A stretch of DNA of 33,036 nucleotides from Microbacteriaceae bacterium (GTDB taxonomy: Bacteria; Actinomycetota; Actinomycetes; Actinomycetales; Microbacteriaceae). The notes under the pieces are model-generated. The model made no database searches. It was not told the DNA's origin and saw only the letters and a program-made list of their open reading frames with translations. Shown in pieces: positions 24,500 through 31,466 of this stretch; the stretch's first letter is position 1, and every line of letters begins with the position of its first letter. The position numbers and the translations under genes are program-made. The stretch is taken from NCBI GenBank assembly GCA_947448845.1, contig CANFOX010000008.1, positions 1-33,036 on the forward strand. The letters are read 5' to 3'.

Positions 24500-24578
24500 T
24501 CGTTTTTTATCTGAAAACGCCAAAGTCACTGCAACTTTTACAGAAATCAAACGATAAACCACATTCGTTTTTAGATTG
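24500..24578 (+). promoter_or_regulatory. Candidate DeoR operator repeats
   Basis: TCGTTTTTTATCTG (24500-24513) and TCGTTTTTAGATTG (24565-24578) are imperfect direct repeats just before the DeoR gene, with an inverted AAACGAT core between them (about 24549). DeoR proteins often bind such TCGTTTT-type repeats, so autoregulation is plausible, though the gene is now frameshifted. Confidence 0.35.
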
Positions 24579-24586
24579 GATTGGAA

Positions 24587-25349
24587 ATGCTCGCAGAAGA
24601 GCGCCGACTTCAGTTGGTGGCTTGGTCAAAGACCGAGGGCCGACTCGATGCTCTCGAGGCATCCAATCGTTTGAATGTAGCCGTCGAAACCATTCGTCGC
24701 GATCTGGATGTGCTTCAAAGAAGAGGTGTCGTCAAGCGCGTGCACGGCGGCGCAATTCCAATCGAAAGATTTACAAAAGAGGCCAATCGCGCCGAACGCA
24801 AAGTTTCTAATTCAACCGCTAAAGCGAAAATTGCCCAAACCGCCGCAACCTACATTCCTGAGAGTGGCTGCATCTTCATTGACGGTGGCTCAACTACCGA
24901 ACTTCTTTGGGCCTACCTGCGAGACAAGCCAAATCTATTAGTTGCAACCAACAGCATCACGCTAACCGCGTTGATCGGCGAGAGTTCTACGAAGGTTATT
25001 TTGCTTGGAGGTGAAGTTCGAGCCACGTCATTGAGCACCACGGGAATCCTCGCAGTTGACGAGCTCGAGAATTTTCACGCCCAGGTTGCATTCATTGGCT
25101 TGAACGGCATTAGCGACGAAGCCGGCATGACCACAGCCGATTTAGGTGAAGCCGCAGTGAAGCGAGCCATGATTGCCAACGCCGCAGAGCGAATCTTGCT
25201 GGCAGACCACTCAAAGTTCGGCGGTTCTTTCGCCGCAAAGTTTGCAATGCCAACAGAGTTTTGATCGCCTCATTACCGATGGCGAGACGCCAGAAGACTT
25301 CCTGAACACATTTCGCCATTCTGAATGCGATGTTGTGTTGGCTTCATAG
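24587..25349 (+). pseudogene. DeoR/GlpR-family transcriptional regulator, frameshifted near the 3' end
   Basis: The protein opens MLAEERRLQLV and has the DeoR helix-turn-helix signature VETIRRDLDVLQRRGVVKRVHGGA (about residues 31-54), then the sugar-phosphate-sensing domain (FIDGGSTTELLWAY, ATNSITLT, GLNGISDEAG, LLADHSKFGG). The frame stops at 25262-25264 after KFAMPTEF. The usual DeoR ending, FDRLITDGETPEDFL..., continues in the next frame to a TAG at 25347-25349. One extra T in the TTTT run 25259-25262 explains this exactly; with TTT the protein would be the usual ~253 residues. The predicted product therefore lacks its last ~28 residues. It lies next to a broken mtlA, so polyol control is likely. 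Sequencing error is possible, but the neighbours are also broken. Confidence 0.85.
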
Positions 25350-25391
25350 GAAGAAAGTGCACCACTTACAGACACAAGAAAGGTAGTTGTA

Positions 25392-25795
25392 ATGTCAAGT
25401 TACATTCCTGCGTGAGGTTCCAACCAAGGCGGTTGGCGCTCTATCCTGCTAAGAATCGGCGGTAATCTCGCCGGCATGGTGATTCCAAACATCGGTGCGT
25501 TCATCGCCTGGGGTCTGCTTACCGCTCTATTCATTCCAACCGGTTGGACTCCGAATGCGGATCTAGCCAAGATGGTTGGGGGCCAATGATCCTTAACCTC
25601 CTGCCTATCCTTATCGGATACACGGGTGGTCGTATGGTTCACGGTCAGCGCGGTGCCGTCGTGGCAGCTGTTGCAACCGTTGGTGTAATCGTCGGTACCG
25701 ACATCCCTATGTTCTTGGGTGCAATGCTGATCGGCCCTGCTGCCGCTTGGGTGCTAAAGCAAATCGACAAGGTTGTCGAGCCACGCATTCCAACC
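25392..25795 (+). pseudogene. Remnant of PTS mannitol transporter EIIC (mtlA)
   Basis: Translating across stops gives an unmistakable MtlA N-terminus: [20 protein letters not shown] and [15 protein letters not shown] in one frame, then [31 protein letters not shown] and AAWVLKQIDKVVEPRIP in another. Three lesions are visible: an in-frame TGA at codon 8 (25413-25415), a frameshift in the GGGGG run at 25578-25582 where the family has MVGPMI, and loss of everything after about codon 135, including the rest of EIIC and EIIB. GAAAGG upstream of ATG 25392 is the old ribosome binding site. The remaining frame runs straight into a dehydrogenase fragment. Confidence 0.9.
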
Positions 25796-26422
25796 GGAGT
25801 TTCTTATGAAGAAGCCGCGGTTGTTGAACCCTTAGCCTGTGTATTGAACGCTCAGAAGCTAATCAATGTGGGTGAAGGAGACACCGTGCTAGTTATGGGT
25901 GCCGGCCCCATTGGTTGCCTGCACGTTAGATTGGCTAGAGCGCTTGGCGCAAGCAAAGTTTTCTTGGCCGACGTAAATGGGGGTCGACTTGCCTTATCTG
26001 CGAATGTTGTAAAACCAGATCGCGCAATCGACATGTCTTCTGAAAACTTAGAAGAAATTCTCAAGGATGTCACCGATGGCCGTGGTCCGTCGGTAATCAT
26101 GACCGCGGCACCGGCTGGCGTTGCCCAAGAGCAGGCAATTCACCTTGTTCAACCTGGTGGCCGAATCAGTTTCTTTGGCGGATTACCAAAAGATAAACCG
26201 CTCATTTCAGTTGATTCCAATTTGGTGCACTATAAAGAACTGATTCTGGCTGGCGCAAATGGTTCAACCCCTGCCCAAAACCGCGAGGCACTTGAGTTGA
26301 TTGCGTCTGGCAAAGTGGTTGTCGCCGATTTGATTACTAACCGCGTTTCGCTAGATGACATTCAAGATGGCATTCAAGCGGTTTTGAGCGGTGAAGCAAT
26401 CAAAGTTGTGGTGCTACCTTAG
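25796..26422 (+). pseudogene. C-terminal part of a zinc-type (MDR) polyol/alcohol dehydrogenase
   Basis: From about GVSYEEAAVVEPLACVLNAQ the sequence is the end of the catalytic domain plus the Rossmann domain of a medium-chain dehydrogenase of the sorbitol-dehydrogenase kind (VMGAGPIGCLHVRLARALGA, then FFGGLPKD, and VSLDDIQDGIQAVLSG at the end). The first ~130 residues, which hold the zinc-binding cysteines and most of the active site, are missing. The fragment is fused in frame to the mtlA remnant, so an ORF finder reports one chimeric 292-residue protein starting at 25544. A polyol dehydrogenase beside mtlA fits a former mannitol/sorbitol locus. Confidence 0.85.
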
Positions 26423-26425
26423 TTG

Positions 26426-27187
26426 CTACTTTTCAACCAGCGTTACTTCGAAAGAGTAGAGGTCGGGTCGATAGCAGTGGTGACCAAATTCAACGGCACG
26501 GCCAGAGTTGTCATAGGCGGTGCGATCCATGGTTAAAAGCGCCGCGTGCTTGTCGATTCCGAGTATCTCGCTCTCGTTGGCTGCGGCTCGGCGAGCCCCG
26601 ATGCGCTGCTTGGCAACGCGAATGTTGACGCCGCGGGCTCGAAGCATTTGATACAAGCCGTGCTTATTTAGGTCGGCTTCGGTGATGTCGAGAAAATCTT
26701 CTGGAAGCCAGTTCTCCATAATTGAAACGGCAACATTGTCGCTGAAGCGAATGCGCTTCAGGTAGAGAACCGGGGAGCCAACGTTCACATTTAGCTTTTC
26801 AGAAATCTTGTGGTCGGCTTTCACGTGTTCGTAAGTCAAAACTTTGGTTGAGGGCTTCTGGCCGCTTTGGTTCAAGTCTTCGTAGAGCGAGGTCAGCTCG
26901 ACACCACGGGTGACCTGACCGTGAACCACCTGGGTGCCAATGCCACGACGGCGAACTAGCAAACCCTTGTCTACCAAATCTTGAATAGCTCGGCGAACGG
27001 TTGGGCGCGAAATGCCGAGACGGTCGGCTAAGGCAACTTCATTTTCTAGCCTAGAACCGGCAGCAAGGCGCCCATCGAGAATTGCTTGTTCGATCTTCTG
27101 GGCGATTTGATAGTAAAGCGAGATGGGGCCAGATCGGTCTAGATCCATGAAGAGGCTAAGCGGCAGTATTTGCTCGACCTGATTCAT
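26426..27187 (-). CDS. GntR-family (HutC/UTRA) transcriptional regulator, candidate IolR
   Basis: The 253-residue protein has an N-terminal winged helix (GPISLYYQIAQKIEQAILDG, LADRLGISRPTVRRAIQDLVDKGLLVRRRG at about 19-86) and a C-terminal UTRA ligand-binding domain (KVLTYEHVKAD through VEFGHHCYRPDLYSF). GGAG about 9 nt before the ATG supports the start at 27187. Its upstream region contains TGTAATGACAAA, also found at the iolC promoter as TGTTATGACAAA, plus TTAGAACATT, also found before iolA. I infer that it represses the inositol operon and itself. In C. glutamicum the iol repressor is likewise a GntR protein, encoded next to iolC; here it lies beyond the decayed polyol locus. Confidence 0.85.
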   Translation of the reverse strand: MNQVEQILPLSLFMDLDRSGPISLYYQIAQKIEQAILDGRLAAGSRLENEVALADRLGISRPTVRRAIQDLVDKGLLVRRRGIGTQVVHGQVTRGVELTSLYEDLNQSGQKPSTKVLTYEHVKADHKISEKLNVNVGSPVLYLKRIRFSDNVAVSIMENWLPEDFLDITEADLNKHGLYQMLRARGVNIRVAKQRIGARRAAANESEILGIDKHAALLTMDRTAYDNSGRAVEFGHHCYRPDLYSFEVTLVEK

Positions 27188-27229
27188 TTCACCACTCCCA
27201 AGTGCAACTTGTTCCGCTGCATGTCACTT

Positions 27230-27278
27230 TGTTAGAACATTGAAACATTCTTGTTCAAGTATGCCATGTAATGACAAA
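27230..27278 (-). promoter_or_regulatory. Operator/promoter region of the GntR gene
   Basis: Contains TGTAATGACAAA (27267-27278), the TTAGAACATT string (27232-27241) and an inverted repeat GAACA (27235-27239)/TGTTC (27252-27256). On the minus strand TTGAAC-N17-CTAACA is a plausible weak promoter overlapping these sites, which would allow autorepression. Confidence 0.5.
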
Positions 27279-27293
27279 GTTGTGGCGGGCAAC

Positions 27294-28313
27294 TTACAAC
27301 TGTTTGATGAACCTGAGCATTTCGTTGTGGGTGGTTTGCATGGTCTTAACCGCTGCGGCAACCGAGGCACCTCGGGTGTCAAGAAGTTCGGCGAGGGCTG
27401 CTGTGGCCGATTGCGGGTCGTCGTGGGCTGAAACTGCTACTGCGCCCATGGCTTGCACCTGACCGATGCCACGGGAATCCTCTGCAATCAACAGCGAAGT
27501 TTTGCGTTGGCTAAGACTGAATACGTGAGAGTGCACTCGAAATCCAACATGCAGATCGATGCCGTTCATGAAGCTTTCAAAGCCAGTGAAATCGCTTTCG
27601 AAACTGATTGGTTTGAAGCCACGAAGCGCACCCTTAGCGAGCATCAGGTAGTTCCAACGTGAGTATTCGTTTGCTTTCTTGCTGTGGGTAGATTTGTAAC
27701 CGGCTTGGAATGACAAGAATTTTTCTGCCTTCGGAAACCGTTTGGCCAAGTTTCGAAGCAGTACCGGAATCATTGGCTGGGGTATGGCCGGCATCGAAAG
27801 CACCAGACGTTTGATGTTCGGGTTGAACTCGTAATCTTGAGCGATGAATCGTTCGTCATACCAAGCTGGGCAGCCAGTCATGGCAACATTGTCAACACCG
27901 TTGGCACGCAGCATATTCACTGTTAGAAAATCTCGGGCCGAAGAAAAACGAGTTTTATCGGCATGAATGGCGCGAACAAACTCGCCGGCCGGTTCGGCAA
28001 ATCGAAACTCTTCTGGCGCTTGACCCAACTTGCCCTTCCAGCCAAGACCAAACGCCAGAACCGGCGCCGCAATTCGGCCAAGGTCGAGGTTGTAAATCTT
28101 GGGGTAAACCTCGGCCTGGTAGGCGGGGCCGCCGGTGAGCAGCACGGCACGAGCCCCATTAAGCAGCTCGTAGTGCGAGTCGGTTAATTCGCGCCGGTTC
28201 AAGTCGACTATTTCGGCATCGGTGTGATTTCGAAGCAACGTTCGGGCTCGGTCACCAATAAGGTAATCGCCCGCGTTCTTGAAAGCACCGGTAATGGTCA
28301 CAATTTTATTCAT
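27294..28313 (-). CDS. Polysaccharide pyruvyl transferase family protein
   Basis: The 339-residue protein has features of the PS_pyruv_trans family: an N-terminal GAFKNAGDYLIGDRA (the family's G..N.GD motif), a central LLTGGPAYQAE, and near the C-terminus GIDLHVGFRVHSHVFSLSQRKTSLLI (the conserved HxGxRxH region). Such enzymes add pyruvate ketals to cell-surface glycans, though some members have other roles. Its start overlaps the hisN stop by 4 bp, so it is probably the last gene of a hisN-led unit. No other glycan genes are in view, so the acceptor is unknown. Confidence 0.8.
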   Translation of the reverse strand: MNKIVTITGAFKNAGDYLIGDRARTLLRNHTDAEIVDLNRRELTDSHYELLNGARAVLLTGGPAYQAEVYPKIYNLDLGRIAAPVLAFGLGWKGKLGQAPEEFRFAEPAGEFVRAIHADKTRFSSARDFLTVNMLRANGVDNVAMTGCPAWYDERFIAQDYEFNPNIKRLVLSMPAIPQPMIPVLLRNLAKRFPKAEKFLSFQAGYKSTHSKKANEYSRWNYLMLAKGALRGFKPISFESDFTGFESFMNGIDLHVGFRVHSHVFSLSQRKTSLLIAEDSRGIGQVQAMGAVAVSAHDDPQSATAALAELLDTRGASVAAAVKTMQTTHNEMLRFIKQL

Positions 28314-29089
28314 GGCTTTACCAACCTTTGAGCCTGCTGGTGCAACTGGCCGTTGGTAGCCAACACACTCGATGATTTCTCGGTAAGCGGGCCGAAAAGG
28401 TCGCTGAACTGACCGCCGGCCTGCTCAACGATTGGCACCAGGGCCGCAATGTCGTAAATCTTCAAGTCGTGTTCTGCCACAACGTCGACGGCGCCTTCGG
28501 CAAGCAGCATGTAGCTGTAAAAGTCGCCATAGGCGCGAGTGCGCCACACCGAGCGGCTAAGTTTCATTAAGGCGTCTAGGTGGCCAAGTTCATCCCAAAG
28601 TTTTAGGTTGTTATAGCTGAGGCTGGCATTTGCCATTTTTGAAACCGCCGAAACCTCAAGTGGTCGAGTGCTGCCGTCAAGGTCGCGAGTGTGAGCACCC
28701 AGGTTCGGGCCAGCCCACCAGCGGCGGCCAAGAGCGGGTGCTGAAACTACGCCAACCTGCGGTTTACCGTCGACGGCAAGGCAAATCAGCGAAGCCCAAA
28801 CCGGCACCCCGCGCATAAAGTTCGCGGTGCCATCGATTGGGTCGATTATCCAAGTGCGGTTACTGCCTGATTTAGCGCCAAACTCTTCACCAATAATGGC
28901 GTCATCGGGGCGCTCATTGGCCAGCATTGCCTTGATTGCTTGTTCTACCGAGCGGTCGGCGTCGGTAACCGGGCTGTCGTCTGGCTTGGTTTCAACCTTC
29001 AGGTCTTGCGCTCGAAAACGTGGCAGGGCTATTTCGTCGGCAAGGTCTGCCAATTGAAGCGCAAGGTTGAGGTCGGCAGAAAAACTCAT
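28310..29089 (-). CDS. hisN: Histidinol-phosphatase (inositol monophosphatase family)
   Basis: The 259-residue protein carries the IMPase metal sites: GEEFG (E68, E69), DPIDGT (83-88) and the C-terminal EHDLKIYDIAALVPIVEQAGG. Length and the FMRGVPVWASLICL segment fit actinobacterial HisN, which dephosphorylates histidinol phosphate in histidine synthesis; a plain inositol monophosphatase is the alternative. The location beside rsgA and aroA is the usual actinobacterial context for hisN. TAAATT 6 nt before the ATG indicates a leaderless start. Confidence 0.85.
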   Translation of the reverse strand: MSFSADLNLALQLADLADEIALPRFRAQDLKVETKPDDSPVTDADRSVEQAIKAMLANERPDDAIIGEEFGAKSGSNRTWIIDPIDGTANFMRGVPVWASLICLAVDGKPQVGVVSAPALGRRWWAGPNLGAHTRDLDGSTRPLEVSAVSKMANASLSYNNLKLWDELGHLDALMKLSRSVWRTRAYGDFYSYMLLAEGAVDVVAEHDLKIYDIAALVPIVEQAGGQFSDLFGPLTEKSSSVLATNGQLHQQAQRLVKP

Positions 29090-29095
29090 GGTTCA

Positions 29096-29101
29096 AATTT
29101 A
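29096..29101 (-). promoter_or_regulatory. -10 element of a leaderless promoter (hisN)
   Basis: Minus-strand TAAATT followed by TGAACC and ATG 29089. It lies in the 19-bp gap after rsgA. Confidence 0.6.
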
Positions 29102-29108
29102 GCGGTGT

Positions 29109-30137
29109 TTATTCGGCTTGAGACGAACTGGCCGAGCGCATGAGTCGCCGCAGGCTGTCTACTCGAAGTGCCCCGTGTTCACCTAAAGTGCCGGCTTCAA
29201 TGGCTTCATCGAGCGCACAGTCTGGCGAATCGGCAAGGTGACTGCATCCGCGCGGGCAAGTTTCAATCACCGCATAGAGATCAACAAACGATTTGATTAG
29301 GTTTTCTGGCTTCACGTGCCCCAGGCCAAAGCTTCGCACCCCAGGGGTGTCGATAATCCAGCCGTCGGTTACCGGCAGTGCCCTCGCCGAAGAACTGGTG
29401 TGGCGGCCGCGACCGGTCACGGCGTTGACCGCTCCGGTTGCGCGCATTGCGCTTGGCACCAAGGCGTTTACCAAGGTGCTCTTGCCAACACCAGAGTGAC
29501 CCACAATTACCGTGATTTTGCCAGCTAATAACGGATGCAGTTGGTCGAGACTCGGTTCATCTGAACGGTTGAGCACCACCGGAATGTCGAGCCCGGCAAA
29601 ATGCTCAAGAAACTCGGCTGGGTCGGCGAGGTCAGTCTTGGTAATGCAAAGAATTGGCTTCAGGCCAGCGTCGAATGCGGCAGCCAAATAGCGGTCAATC
29701 AGCCTGGTGCGCGGGGTTGGGTCGGCAATGGCAACAATGATAAGCATCTGATGGGCATTGGCAACAATCACCCGTTCAACCTGATCGCTGTCGTCGGCAC
29801 TGCGGCGAAGCAGGGTGGTGCGTGGTTCCACCCGAACAATTAGCGCTAGCGCACCCTCTTGCCCGCTGGTGTCGCCGGTGAGTGCAACGTTGTCGCCTAC
29901 GGCAACCCCGTGCTTACGAAGTTCTTTGCCCAGGGTCGCGTCAATAGCGCGAGCTTCGGCGTCAAGCCAGATGCGGTAGCGCCCAACGTCTACGCCAGTT
30001 ACAAACCCAATGGTTGCGTTTTTGTGACCGGGGCGAATCTTGGTGCGCGGTTTGTTGCCCTTGGGGTTTGGGCGAATTCGAACATCTGATTCGTCTAGGT
30101 CGTTCGGCCCAGACTCTGGCTCATAAAGCCAGCTCAA
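29109..30137 (-). CDS. rsgA: Ribosome small-subunit-dependent GTPase A
   Basis: This circularly permuted GTPase helps mature the 30S subunit. Counting from TTG 30137 (SWLYEPESGPND..., 342 residues), G4 TKTD is at 166-169, the P-loop GHSGVGKS at 213-220, G3 DTPG at 263-266, and the C-terminal zinc site uses Cys294, Cys298, His300 and Cys307. I prefer this TTG over the TTG at 30164 because actinobacterial RsgA proteins begin with a SWL...DESDVR.RP segment and because it overlaps the aroA stop neatly as TTGA. The upstream OB-fold lies around residues 40-110. Co-transcribed with aroA. Confidence 0.93.
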   Translation of the reverse strand: MSWLYEPESGPNDLDESDVRIRPNPKGNKPRTKIRPGHKNATIGFVTGVDVGRYRIWLDAEARAIDATLGKELRKHGVAVGDNVALTGDTSGQEGALALIVRVEPRTTLLRRSADDSDQVERVIVANAHQMLIIVAIADPTPRTRLIDRYLAAAFDAGLKPILCITKTDLADPAEFLEHFAGLDIPVVLNRSDEPSLDQLHPLLAGKITVIVGHSGVGKSTLVNALVPSAMRATGAVNAVTGRGRHTSSSARALPVTDGWIIDTPGVRSFGLGHVKPENLIKSFVDLYAVIETCPRGCSHLADSPDCALDEAIEAGTLGEHGALRVDSLRRLMRSASSSQAE

Positions 30138-31423
30138 GCGTTGCCGTTCAGCATATTTGCCCAAAGTTTGGCAAAGTTGGGCATGGTTTTCGATGTGGTG
30201 AAGATATCTTCAACCACAACGCCATCAACTCGAAGTCCAATAATGGCGCCAGCCGTAGCCATGCGGTGATCTTCATAGGTGTGCCATTCGCCACCATGAA
30301 GCGGGGCCGGTTCTATTTCGAGCCCATCGGCAGTTTCGCGGGCGATGCCTCCAAGACGGTTGATTTCGGCTGCCAGGGCAGCGAGTCTGTCGGTTTCATG
30401 CCCTCGCAGGTGGGCTACACCCCAAATACGGCTTGGTGAATCGGCCAGAGCTGCTAGTGCGGCAATCACCGGGGTTAGTTCACCGCCAATTGAAAGGTCA
30501 ATTTCAATGCCGTGGATGTTGCCATCACCCTCGAGTGTTAAACCTTCTGGGCCGCGAAATACCTTGGCGCCCATTTGCTGCAAAATGCCGTCAAACTCAT
30601 CGCCAACCTGAGTGGTGGTGGTTGGCCAATCGCCAACCGTCACGCTACCACCGGCAACCATGGCCGCGGCCAAAAACGGGCCGGCATTTGATAGATCTGG
30701 CTCAATGGTTACGTTTCCTCCGGCGATTGGCCCCGGTTCCACGCGCCAGGTTGCGGTCGCAGGTTGCGAAACTTTCACGCCGCGCTTGGCCAATGTGTCT
30801 AGCGTCATGTCAATGTGTGGCATTGAAGGCAGGTGTTCACCAACGTGGCGCAGTGTGAGACCCTTTTCGAAGCGCGGGGCAGCCAGCAACAAGCCGCTCA
30901 CGAATTGACTCGATGCCGAGGCGTCGATCTCAAGTTCGCCACCAGCTATGCGCCCAGTGGCGTGCACGGTGAACGGCAGAGCTTCTTCGCCAGCGGTGGT
31001 TACCTCAAGACCAAGGGCCCTGAGAGACTCAATCGTGGTGTGCATTGGCCGTCTTCTGGCAGCTGCATCGCCATCGAAGGCTATGGCACCGGTAGCTAAG
31101 CCCGCCAACGGAGGCACGAAGCGCATCACGGTTCCGGCTAAGCCACAGTCAATGCTGGCGGGGCCAACCAGAGGTGATGGCGTTACGACTATTTCAGTTT
31201 CGCTCACATCAACGTCAATGCCAAGTGAGCGAAGGGCCTCAATCATGAGCGTGCTGTCGCGCGAGTGCAGTGGCTTCAAAAGGCGAGTTGGTTCGCTAGC
31301 TAGCGCCGAAAGCACAAGTTCACGATTGGTAAGTGACTTAGAGCCGGGTAGCCAAACTTTGGCATTTAGCGGGCCTTTGGCAACTGGCGCCTGCCATGCG
31401 GCGGAATAAGTCTGGCTTGTCAT
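30134..31423 (-). CDS. aroA: 3-phosphoshikimate 1-carboxyvinyltransferase (EPSP synthase)
   Basis: The 429-residue enzyme joins PEP to shikimate 3-phosphate in aromatic amino-acid synthesis. Key motifs are LPGSKSLTNR (25-34), AGTVMRFVPPLAGLATG, DGDAAARRRPM, SSQFVSGLLLAAPRF and GHETDRLAALAAEI; DLSNAGPFLAAAM binds shikimate phosphate. The AGTVMRFVPP form of the PEP loop is the actinobacterial type and differs from the NAGTAMRPL of class I. TAACTT lies 7 nt before the ATG with no ribosome binding site. Its start region also carries the divergent sigR promoter, so the two genes share 43 bp of upstream DNA. Confidence 0.95.
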   Translation of the reverse strand: MTSQTYSAAWQAPVAKGPLNAKVWLPGSKSLTNRELVLSALASEPTRLLKPLHSRDSTLMIEALRSLGIDVDVSETEIVVTPSPLVGPASIDCGLAGTVMRFVPPLAGLATGAIAFDGDAAARRRPMHTTIESLRALGLEVTTAGEEALPFTVHATGRIAGGELEIDASASSQFVSGLLLAAPRFEKGLTLRHVGEHLPSMPHIDMTLDTLAKRGVKVSQPATATWRVEPGPIAGGNVTIEPDLSNAGPFLAAAMVAGGSVTVGDWPTTTTQVGDEFDGILQQMGAKVFRGPEGLTLEGDGNIHGIEIDLSIGGELTPVIAALAALADSPSRIWGVAHLRGHETDRLAALAAEINRLGGIARETADGLEIEPAPLHGGEWHTYEDHRMATAGAIIGLRVDGVVVEDIFTTSKTMPNFAKLWANMLNGNA

Positions 31424-31428
31424 TGGTT
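31403..31428 (+). promoter_or_regulatory. SigR-type autoregulatory promoter of sigR
   Basis: GGAAT (31403-31407), exactly 18 nt, then GTT (31426-31428). This matches the SigR consensus known from Streptomyces, GGGAAT-N18-GTT, except for the first G. Transcription would begin around 31435, about 30 nt before the GTG of sigR. It overlaps the aroA start codon on the opposite strand. Confidence 0.75.
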
Positions 31429-31430
31429 CT

Positions 31431-31436
31431 AAGTTA
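31431..31436 (-). promoter_or_regulatory. -10 element of a leaderless promoter (aroA)
   Basis: Minus-strand TAACTT followed by seven bases and ATG 31423. It overlaps the predicted start of the sigR transcript on the other strand. Confidence 0.5.
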
Positions 31437-31466
31437 TCAGCAGACCGCGCACCGAAAGGAGCACCA

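Noticed and set aside
24418-25370. TGCACCACTTA/GCACCACTTA repeated just after the iolH stop and just after the old DeoR stop, as possible duplication ends.
   Set aside because: An 11-bp match is well within chance for this length, and no other sequence around the two copies matches.
30138-30164. RsgA start at TTG 30164.
   Set aside because: It adds nine residues encoded inside aroA; the TTG at 30137 gives the family-typical SWL start and a TTGA overlap with the aroA stop.
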